This document shows, piece after piece, positions 1-4,982 of a DNA stretch of 5,621 nt. Position 1 is the stretch's first letter. The number at the start of each line of letters is the position of its first letter. Source of the DNA: Verrucomicrobiota bacterium. Its GTDB lineage: Bacteria; Verrucomicrobiota; Verrucomicrobiia; Opitutales; Opitutaceae. Below the pieces are notes generated by a model. It saw only the letters and a list, made by a program, of their open reading frames with translations, was not told the origin of the DNA and did no database searches. Both the position numbers and the translations under genes were made by a program. Location: positions 1 through 5,621 of the forward strand of contig JAEZAD010000147.1 in NCBI GenBank assembly GCA_023430565.1, given 5' to 3'.

Positions 1-2
1 CG

Positions 3-1355
3 GAGCATCCGAATTTCGTGTTCGTTTTTGCGGAGAGTTTCGAGCGGACGTATTTCGACGAGACGATTTTTCCCGGGTTGGTGAAGGAGTTGCGGGCGCT
101 GGAGAACGAGAGCGTGTCGTTCACGGAGCTGCATTCTCCGGAAGGGACGGGGTTCACGATGGGGGGGCTGGTGGCGAACTTGTGCGGCATACCGCTGGTG
201 AGCCCGGCGCATCCGAACTCGATGTCGGGGATGGATGAGTTTCTGGCGGGGGCGCTGGCGTGGACGGACGGGTTGCGCGAGGCGGGGTATCATCTGGCGT
301 TTTACGGTGGGGCGCATGCGCACTTCGGCGGGAAGGCGAAGTTTTTGAAGACGCACGGGTTCGCGGAGGTTTCGGGTTTCGGTGAACTACACGGCCGCGT
401 GAGCGATCCGAGTTATCTCAACAACTGGGGTTTGATGGACGACACGCTGCTGGAGTTGGCGTATGCGCGGTTCGAGGAATTGTCGCGGGAGCCGAAGCGT
501 TTCGGGCTCTTTGTGCTGACGATCGATACGCATCATCCGGATGGATACCATTCGCGGTCGGAGGCGGACCGGCCGTATGGCGATGGGAGCAACACGATGT
601 TGAGCGCGGTGGCGATGTCGGACCGGTTGATCGCGAGGTTCGTGCGGAAGATTCGTGCGTCGGAGTGGGGCGCGAACACGGTGATCGCGATCGCGTCGGA
701 TCACCTGGCAATGGAAAACGTCGCGAGCGAGCGGCTGCGAAAGGGGAAGCGGCGGAATCTTTTCATGGTGCTGGATCCGCGCGTGAAGGCGGGGCAGCGG
801 GTGGAGCGGACGGGGGCGACGTTCGACGCGGGGGCGAGTTTCCTGCCGTTCCTCGGATTCAGAAGCGCGGTGGGGTTGGGGCGGGATCTGTTGAACTCGG
901 CGGTGTCGGATCAGCGATTGGCGATGCGGCAGAACCCAGAAACGTTGCGGGCGTGGAGGAACGAGTTGCTGGCGTTTTGGGAATTTCCGCGGCTGCAGCG
1001 CGAGCTGAGTTTTGGAGCGGAGGGCGAGGAGCTGACGATCGACGGGCGGCGGTTTCGCGCGCCGGTGTTGGTGGAGTTGGACGAGGCGTGGCGGACGAAG
1101 CTGCGATTCGAGTTCGATTCGGGCGGCGATGCGCGGGTGGGGGAGCAGGCGGCGCGGCTCGAGAAGGGGACGCGATATTTGCTGGTGGCGAAGAGGGAGG
1201 AAGTGCGGGCGTTGGGAGCGGACGCGGAAGGGACGGAGTGGGTGATGGTGATTGGAATTGCGGGTGGCGGGCGGGACGTGCGGGCGCTGGAGGATGGGGC
1301 GCGGTTCTCGAGGGAGGAGTTCGAAAAGAAGTTCGCGGAGCTGGCGACGAGGTGA
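3..1355 (+). CDS. opgB: OpgB/MdoB-like phosphoglycerol transferase, 5' end missing
   Basis: This is the C-terminal part of a membrane-anchored phosphoglycerol transferase of the alkaline-phosphatase/sulfatase fold, the family of E. coli OpgB (MdoB) and LtaS. Such enzymes move phosphoglycerol from phosphatidylglycerol onto periplasmic glucans or other envelope polymers. The frame is open to the window edge, and the GTG at 18 lies inside the domain (PNFVFVFAESFE), so the true start and the membrane anchor are upstream. Numbering from that GTG, the visible motifs are AESFE with metal-ligand Glu6, GTGFT with likely nucleophile Thr44, CGIPL at 56-60, DTHHPDG at 170-176, SDH with metal ligands Asp228 and His229, and RNLFMV at 246-251. 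These match OpgB (GTGWT, DTHHPDG, SDHLAM) better than LtaS. The last 130 or so residues form a divergent tail. The gene ends at TGA and faces the cys block. Substrate specificity is inferred; glucan synthesis in this organism is not shown. Confidence 0.85.
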   Translation, partial: EHPNFVFVFAESFERTYFDETIFPGLVKELRALENESVSFTELHSPEGTGFTMGGLVANLCGIPLVSPAHPNSMSGMDEFLAGALAWTDGLREAGYHLAFYGGAHAHFGGKAKFLKTHGFAEVSGFGELHGRVSDPSYLNNWGLMDDTLLELAYARFEELSREPKRFGLFVLTIDTHHPDGYHSRSEADRPYGDGSNTMLSAVAMSDRLIARFVRKIRASEWGANTVIAIASDHLAMENVASERLRKGKRRNLFMVLDPRVKAGQRVERTGATFDAGASFLPFLGFRSAVGLGRDLLNSAVSDQRLAMRQNPETLRAWRNELLAFWEFPRLQRELSFGAEGEELTIDGRRFRAPVLVELDEAWRTKLRFEFDSGGDARVGEQAARLEKGTRYLLVAKREEVRALGADAEGTEWVMVIGIAGGGRDVRALEDGARFSREEFEKKFAELATR

Positions 1356-1402
1356 GCGCGCCTCATCCGCGTGTGCTTGGCGAGCGAGGGCCGCCGTGGA
1401 TT

Positions 1403-1425
1403 CTTCGCTTCGCTCAGAATGACAG
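1403..1425 (+). repeat. 23-bp dispersed repeat, copy 1
   Basis: The 23 bases here, ending CGCTCAGAATGACAG, recur exactly and in the same orientation at 3117-3139. This copy lies in the 104-bp gap between the converging opgB-like and cysE stops. Read on the minus strand it is the CTGTCATTCTGAGCGAAGCG type of interspersed sequence, which I recall as common in genomes of several environmental phyla. I see no convincing intrinsic terminator in the rest of the gap. Confidence 0.8.
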
Positions 1426-1459
1426 AACTGGCGCAGGCTACGGGGCTGTTTGAAAACCT

Positions 1460-2398
1460 CTAGATCTGCCAGTCGTGGGCGCGGAGGTCGGAAGTCGAGG
1501 GGTTTTCGACCAGCGACTCCTTGCGGCGGCGCGTGCGGGTGACGAGGTTCTCGCCCTTGTTGTAGACGACGGACTCGGCGGGAACGGTTTTGATCAGCCA
1601 GACGTTGGAGCCGATGATCGAGTGTTCGCCGATGCGGGTGTCGCCGCCAAGAATCGTGGCGTGGGCGTAGATCGTAACGTGGTCGCCGACGTCGGGGTGG
1701 CGTTTGACGCCCTTGATCGGATCGCCGGCGTCGTCGGTTTCGAAGGATTTCGCCCCCAGCGTGACGCCCTGGTAGAGTTTCACGTGATGACCGATCGTGG
1801 CGGTCTCGCCGACGACGACGCCGGTGCAGTGATCGATGAAGAAATGCGTGCCGATGCGGGCGCCGGGGTGGAGGTCGCAACCGGTGCGCTCGTGGGCATA
1901 CTCGGTGAGCATGCGCGGGAGGAGCGGGACGCCGAGGCGGTAGAGCTCGTGCGCAAAACGCTGTAGGGAGATCACCAATACGCACGGGTAGGCGAGGATG
2001 ATTTCCTCGATGCTGCGCGCGGAGGGATCGCCGCGGTAGGCGGCGGTGACGTCGGTCTGGATGATTTCGCGGAGGGCGGGGAGTTGCGCGAGGAGCTTGG
2101 ACGTGAGCTGGCGCGCGCTGGCGGCGGGCGAGGGGATGCCGGCGAAGCGGAGGCTTTTTTCGATTTCGGTTTCGAGACGTTTGTCGAGGCGCGCGAGGAG
2201 CTCGGTGACATGGGTCGCGACGGCGTCCTTGGCGAGTCCGGCCTCTTCGAAGAATCCGGGGAAGAGGAGGTGCATGCAGTCGACGGCGATCTGGTTCACG
2301 GACGACTGGGCGGGGAGGTTGACGCCGTCGAGGTGATTGATGCCCCCGTCCTTGTCGTAGGACGCGAGGAGGGATTGGCGGATGTCGTCGAGGCTCAT
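1460..2398 (-). CDS. cysE: Serine O-acetyltransferase
   Basis: CysE transfers acetyl from acetyl-CoA to serine, giving O-acetylserine, the acceptor that cysteine synthase joins to sulfide. The 312-aa protein has a helical N-terminal region (about 1-165) followed by a left-handed beta-helix of hexapeptide repeats (about 175-275). Catalytic Asp175 (DLHPGARIG) and His190 (FIDHCTG) are 15 residues apart, the same spacing as Asp143 and His158 of E. coli CysE. The motifs VVGETA (195-200), GVTLGAK (211-217), HPDVGD (234-239) and the cofactor-site segment around GSNVW (263-267) are all present. The N-terminal region is longer than in E. coli CysE (273 aa), which suggests the SrpH/EpsC-like subgroup. 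A basic tail (RTRRRK, 288-293) follows the helix. The ATG at 2398 opens a well-formed helical start, although no clear Shine-Dalgarno sequence precedes it. It lies 207 bp downstream of the Rrf2 gene across an inverted hexamer repeat, so co-transcription is possible but not shown. Confidence 0.95.
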   Translation of the reverse strand: MSLDDIRQSLLASYDKDGGINHLDGVNLPAQSSVNQIAVDCMHLLFPGFFEEAGLAKDAVATHVTELLARLDKRLETEIEKSLRFAGIPSPAASARQLTSKLLAQLPALREIIQTDVTAAYRGDPSARSIEEIILAYPCVLVISLQRFAHELYRLGVPLLPRMLTEYAHERTGCDLHPGARIGTHFFIDHCTGVVVGETATIGHHVKLYQGVTLGAKSFETDDAGDPIKGVKRHPDVGDHVTIYAHATILGGDTRIGEHSIIGSNVWLIKTVPAESVVYNKGENLVTRTRRRKESLVENPSTSDLRAHDWQI

Positions 2399-2484
2399 GC
2401 CGACCGGAACGAAAGCGGGACGGGGCGGGCGGTGGCGAGAGCGAAGAGTGGCATGAGGGGAGTAAGCTCGATGCCCGCTCTACG

Positions 2485-2580
2485 CTCGTTCTCGTTCTCG
2501 TTCTCGTTCTCGTTCTCGTTGGGCGGCCGGCTAGCACGAAGCAAGCGGGAGAACGAGAAAGAGAAAGAGAACGAGAACGA
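2485..2580. repeat. Inverted pair of hexamer microsatellites (long hairpin)
   Basis: The left tract is six perfect copies of CTCGTT (2485-2520). The right tract (2549-2580) is the reverse complement with two changed units: AACGAG, AAAGAG, AAAGAG, AACGAG, AACGA. Positions 2486-2517 can pair with 2549-2580 over 32 bp with two mismatches, leaving a 31-nt loop that contains GGCCGGCTAGC. It lies in the 207-bp gap between rrf2 and cysE. An RNA crossing it from the minus strand would form a long stem that could be processed or could slow the polymerase, but it lacks the T-run of a standard terminator. The remainder of the gap shows no clear promoter. Confidence 0.9.
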
Positions 2581-2605
2581 TTGGGGGGCGTAGTTCGGAG
2601 GACCC

Positions 2606-3019
2606 TTAGATGTAATACATCTCCTCCGGACTCTTGGAGCGGAGGAGGTCGAGGGTGTAGGACTTGGTTTTCTCGACGAGGGTGTCGCGGATTTCGGTCC
2701 ACACCTGGCGCATGCGGCGGCCGGAGCGGCCTTCGTGGTTGCCGCTGAGGCCGAGGACTTCGCCGTCGATCACCACGATGATGTCGTAGAGCGAAATCTG
2801 GTCGGGCGGGCGGGCGAGGGCGTAGCCACCCTGGATGCCGCGGCGGCTGGTGATGAGGCCGCCGTTGCGGAGCTCGGAGAGGATTTGTGCGAGGAAGTTG
2901 GGGGGGACCTGTTCGACGCGCGCGAGGTGTTCGATTTGGGCGAGCTCCGCCGAGCCGTGAAGTCGCGCAAGCTCCGCGAGGACGCGGCAGGCGTAGTCGA
3001 CTTTGGCGGAGATTTTCAC
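2606..3019 (-). CDS. Rrf2-family transcriptional regulator (CymR-like, no Fe-S cysteines)
   Basis: This is a 137-aa DNA-binding regulator of the Rrf2 family. The GTG at 3019 is chosen because it opens the canonical start MKISAKVDYACRVLAELA. A frame extension to an ATG at 3088 adds 23 proline-rich residues that do not look conserved. The winged helix-turn-helix covers about residues 1-70, with the recognition helix near VPPNFLAQILSEL (38-50) and the wing near RRGIQGGYALAR (59-70). A helix follows (DIIVVIDGE, 79-87). Iron-sulfur members such as IscR carry three cysteines after this point; here residues 88-106 contain none, and Cys11 is the only cysteine in the protein. It is therefore more like CymR, the cysteine-metabolism repressor of Firmicutes, than IscR. 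Its position between cysN and cysE supports a role in sulfur control, which is inference. No Shine-Dalgarno sequence is visible at either candidate start. Confidence 0.88.
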   Translation of the reverse strand: MKISAKVDYACRVLAELARLHGSAELAQIEHLARVEQVPPNFLAQILSELRNGGLITSRRGIQGGYALARPPDQISLYDIIVVIDGEVLGLSGNHEGRSGRRMRQVWTEIRDTLVEKTKSYTLDLLRSKSPEEMYYI

Positions 3020-3044
3020 GGGGAGGGGTGAAGTTGGGCCGAAG

Positions 3045-3060
3045 GGACAAGGAAAAGTCC
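3045..3060. promoter_or_regulatory. Possible operator dyad upstream of rrf2
   Basis: GGAC, eight bases (AAGGAAAA), then GTCC forms a short dyad centred about 33 bp upstream of the rrf2 GTG. Rrf2 proteins often bind dyads at their own promoters, but only four bases per arm match and I recognise no family consensus. This is a weak candidate. Confidence 0.15.
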
Positions 3061-3116
3061 GAATGGGGGCATGCCGGCGCTCGTGCACCTGGATGTCTGG
3101 CTAGCCTTCGGCTGAA

Positions 3117-3139
3117 CTTCGCTTCGCTCAGAATGACAG
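3117..3139 (+). repeat. 23-bp dispersed repeat, copy 2
   Basis: This is identical over 23 bases to 1403-1425 and in the same orientation, here in the 155-bp gap between the cysN stop and the rrf2 start. It follows a small palindromic stretch (GGCTAGCC at 3099-3106, and AGCC-TTC-GGCT just after it). The flanks of the two copies differ, so the shared unit seems to be this short core. Confidence 0.8.
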
Positions 3140-3156
3140 GTGTGTTTCAGCGCCAT

Positions 3157-3174
3157 AAAAAAGCTCCGTGAGGG
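3157..3174 (-). terminator. Weak intrinsic terminator candidate after cysN
   Basis: Immediately after the cysN TAG, the minus strand reads CCCTCACGGAGC followed by six T. The stem is only about three perfect pairs (CTC with GAG), so the T-run is the stronger half of the signal. If functional, it would separate cysDN transcripts from rrf2 and cysE. Confidence 0.25.
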
Positions 3175-4563
3175 CTAGATCACGTAGTCGCCGGATTCGG
3201 GTTTCACGAGTTCGCGGGGGGGCATGAGCATGCCGGCGGCGACGGTGGCGTTGGTGCCTTGTTCGACGAGGATGAAGGAGCCGGTGAGGCGGTTGTTGGA
3301 GTAGCCGTCGAAGAAGATCGATTTGGCGGTGCGGATGCGGATTTCGCCGAGGTCGTTCATCGCGAGCTCGGTCGGGGCGGGCTCGGCTTCGAGGGTGGCG
3401 ATGTTGAGGCGGTGCTCGATTTCGGTGACGGCGGCCTGGACGGTGTTGGTCGTGTGCTTGAGAAAATATTTCTTGCCGCGTTGGAGCGGGCGCGGGTGCA
3501 TCCAGCAGACCTTGGCGTGAAGGTCGGTGCTGGCGCCGACGAGGTCGTCGAGGCCGACGATCATGCTGCCGCGGCTGACGTCGATGTCCTGATCGAGCTC
3601 GAGCGTGACCGACTGCGGGCAGAAGGCTTCCTGGAGCGGGCCGTCGAGGGTCCAGATTTGTTTCACGGTGGAGACGATGCCGGCGGGAAGCGTGAGGACT
3701 TTCTGGCCGACGCGGACGATGCCGCCGGCGATCTGGCCGCTGAAGCCGCGGAAATCGTGGAGGGTTTTATCCGTGGGGTTGTTGGGGCGGTTGACCCACT
3801 GGACGGGGAGGCGGAAGCCGTTGAGGTTCCAGTCGCTCGCGATGTGAACCGTCTCGAGGTGGCCGAGGAGCGTGGGGCCGTCATACCACGGCGTGTTGCG
3901 CGAGGTTTCGACAACGTTGTCGCCGTTGAGGGCGCTGATGGGGACGAACTTCACGTCCTTGATGTCGAGGCGTGGAAGGAACTCTTCAAACTGGGCGCGG
4001 ATTTCGTTGAAGCGGGCTTCGCTCCAGTCGACGAGGTCCATCTTGTTGATGGCGACGACGAGGTGCGGGATGCGGAGGAGCGAGGCGATCGCGGTGTGGC
4101 GGCGGCTTTGCTCGATGACGCCGGCGCGGGCGTCGACCAGAACGATGGACAAGTTCGCCGACGACGCGCCGGTGACCATGTTGCGCGTGTATTGGACGTG
4201 GCCGGGGGTGTCGGCGATGATGAAGCGGCGTTTGGGGGTCGCGAAGTAGCGGTAGGCGACGTCGATGGTGATGCCCTGTTCGCGTTCGGCGCGAAGGCCG
4301 TCGGTGAGGTTGGCGAGATTGATTTGACCGCCGCCGGTGATGTCGGCGGAGCGCTCGAGGGCCTCGAGCTGGTCCTCCATGATGTTCTTCGAATCGAAGA
4401 GGAGGCGGCCGATGAGGGTGGATTTGCCGTCGTCGACGGAGCCGCAGGTGTTGAAGCGGAGGATGTCGATGGGCGCCGAACTCAAGGCCGCGCGCGGCGC
4501 GGCCGGAGATGGGAGATGGGAGATGGGAGATGGGCCGGAACTTGGAGAGGCGATGGCGGACAT
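3175..4563 (-). CDS. cysN: Sulfate adenylyltransferase subunit 1 (GTPase)
   Basis: CysN is the GTPase subunit of the cytoplasmic ATP sulfurylase. GTP hydrolysis drives formation of adenosine 5'-phosphosulfate from ATP and sulfate by its partner CysD. The 462-aa protein is EF-Tu-like, with G1 GSVDDGKST (41-49), G2 GITID (97-101), G3 DTPGH (118-122), G4 NKMD (173-176) and G5 SAL (210-212), followed by two beta-barrel domains. It ends near the usual CysN length (E. coli 475 aa) with no APS-kinase (CysC) fusion. The oddity is the first 30 or so residues, a Pro/Ser/Ala-rich extension before IDILRFNTCGS. Residues 10-19 are encoded by four AGATGGG heptamers. An in-frame TTG at codon 27 (4483-4485) would give a start at SSAPIDILRF, closer to what I expect for the family, but no ribosome site marks it. 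I keep the ATG at 4563. It lies 6 nt after the distal stop of the four-helix remnant. Confidence 0.95.
   Translation of the reverse strand: MSAIASPSSGPSPISHLPSPAAPRAALSSAPIDILRFNTCGSVDDGKSTLIGRLLFDSKNIMEDQLEALERSADITGGGQINLANLTDGLRAEREQGITIDVAYRYFATPKRRFIIADTPGHVQYTRNMVTGASSANLSIVLVDARAGVIEQSRRHTAIASLLRIPHLVVAINKMDLVDWSEARFNEIRAQFEEFLPRLDIKDVKFVPISALNGDNVVETSRNTPWYDGPTLLGHLETVHIASDWNLNGFRLPVQWVNRPNNPTDKTLHDFRGFSGQIAGGIVRVGQKVLTLPAGIVSTVKQIWTLDGPLQEAFCPQSVTLELDQDIDVSRGSMIVGLDDLVGASTDLHAKVCWMHPRPLQRGKKYFLKHTTNTVQAAVTEIEHRLNIATLEAEPAPTELAMNDLGEIRIRTAKSIFFDGYSNNRLTGSFILVEQGTNATVAAGMLMPPRELVKPESGDYVI
4502..4534 (+). repeat. AGATGGG heptamer tract, cysN-side inverted end
   Basis: Four perfect AGATGGG units (4507-4534) are preceded by GCCGG. 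Bases 4502-4527 match the reverse complement of 4933-4958 at 24 of 26 positions. The tract lies inside the predicted cysN frame (codons 10-19). Seven is not a multiple of three, so gain or loss of one unit would shift the frame of any CysN started at 4563. Confidence 0.85.
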
Positions 4564-4569
4564 GGAAAA

Positions 4570-4668
4570 TTAGGCGCGGCGTTGTTCGGTGGAGCGGATG
4601 AGGCCGGTCGTGAGTTTGCCGACGGAAATAAGGAGGCTTTGGAGTTTCTGGATCTCGGCGGGCGAGGC
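4570..4668 (-). pseudogene. Cut-off C-terminal remnant of the four-helix-bundle gene
   Basis: After the in-frame TAA at 4669-4671 the same frame runs on for 32 codons, starting ASPAEIQKLQSLLISVG and ending STEQRRA, to a second TAA at 4570-4572. The segment looks like the last helix of the four-helix family. Adding it brings the total to about 124 codons, close to the usual length, so the upstream stop is best read as a nonsense mutation (or a sequence error) in a once intact gene. Confidence 0.75.
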
Positions 4669-4944
4669 TTAAGAGAGATCGGAAAGGAGATAGGAGAGAG
4701 AACGGACTTCTCCGCAGGAGGCTCGGGCGATGTTGTAGAACTGAAGTTTTTCGGCGACGTGAGCGCGTTCGAAGCCTTCGGCGATGTTGGTCATGACAGA
4801 CACGGCAGCGCGCTGCAGTTGATCGCGAAGTCCGAAATCACGCGAAGCGGGGTCGCGTCGCAGAATCGAGTAGAGCGTGCGGACCAACTCGCGAGCGAGC
4901 TGCCATGCTTCCAAGTCTTCGAAGGTTCGAACCCCATCTTCCAT
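4669..4944 (-). CDS. Four-helix-bundle protein (S23/IVS type), truncated by in-frame stop
   Basis: This small helical protein belongs to the four-helix-bundle family first seen in 23S rRNA intervening sequences and related to Avd of diversity-generating retroelements. Its molecular role is unknown. Start ATG 4944 gives MEDGVRTFEDLEAWQLA. Family marks are the opening FEDLEAWQLA (8-17), a central RAAVSVMTNIAEGFER (45-60), then KLQFYNIARASCGEVRSL (66-83). Translation stops at TAA after residue 91 in the region joining the third and fourth helices, so the last helix is lost unless the stop is read through. A family member is normally about 115-125 aa. The start lies 17 nt after the cysD stop, inside a heptamer tract that supplies purine-rich GGGAG just upstream, so it may be translated from the cysDN mRNA. 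A truncated product may not fold. Confidence 0.72.
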   Translation of the reverse strand: MEDGVRTFEDLEAWQLARELVRTLYSILRRDPASRDFGLRDQLQRAAVSVMTNIAEGFERAHVAEKLQFYNIARASCGEVRSLSYLLSDLS

Positions 4945-4958
4945 CTCCCATCTTCGGC
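4933..4958 (-). repeat. AGATGGG-type heptamer tract, cysD-side inverted end
   Basis: On the minus strand this reads GCCGA, then AGATGGG, AGATGGA, AGATGGG. It is the inverted partner of 4502-4527, with two mismatches in 26. It contains the ATG of the four-helix gene. In a minus-strand transcript the two ends could pair over about 26 bp and close a loop of roughly 400 nt holding that gene. Confidence 0.8.
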
Positions 4959-4982
4959 GGGTTAGAAATAACCCGCCTTTTT
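4956..4982. terminator. Hairpin spanning the cysD stop; terminator-like on the plus strand
   Basis: GGCGGGTTA (4956-4964), loop GAAA, then TAACCCGCC (4969-4977) is a perfect 9-bp stem, followed on the plus strand by TTTTT (4978-4982). On the coding (minus) strand the 5' arm encodes the conserved end of CysD and the 3' arm begins at its TAA stop. The T-run arises from lysine codons of CysD and no plus-strand gene ends here, so a role as mRNA stem between cistrons is as likely as antisense termination. Confidence 0.4.

Larger units (their letters stand above)
4502..4958 (-). mobile_element. Possible inverted-repeat-bounded four-helix-bundle cassette between cysD and cysN
   Basis: A 457-bp segment is bounded by 26-bp inverted repeats (24/26) made of heptamers plus a shared GCCG edge, and it contains one four-helix-bundle ORF. 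It separates cysD from cysN, which are normally neighbours. There is no transposase. S23-type four-helix proteins are known from intervening sequences in 23S rRNA, whose complementary ends form a stem, and this layout resembles that in an mRNA setting. No target-site duplication is clear. The cysN ATG at 4563 falls within the segment. That it is a unit able to move is inference. Confidence 0.35.

Noticed and set aside
2485..2580. CRISPR-like array
   Set aside because: The units are contiguous 6-mers without spacers and in inverted orientation. They are microsatellites, not repeat-spacer arrays.
387..3050. Very long open frame on the minus strand, running antisense to the opgB-like gene and out of frame over cysE and rrf2
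   Set aside because: Its product is almost all Arg, Pro, His and Ser with no domain. It is a GC-bias shadow of well-supported genes and reads straight through the hexamer and 23-bp repeats.
3020..3088. N-terminal extension of the Rrf2 protein to ATG 3088
   Set aside because: The 23 extra residues are proline-rich and precede the usual Rrf2 start (KISAKVDYA). GTG 3019 fits the family better, although no ribosome site decides it.
3259..4965. Long plus-strand open frame opposite cysN, the four-helix gene and the cysD end
   Set aside because: Ala/Asp/Glu/Gly/Val-rich translation typical of the antisense of GC-rich codons. CysN and CysD are certain on the other strand.
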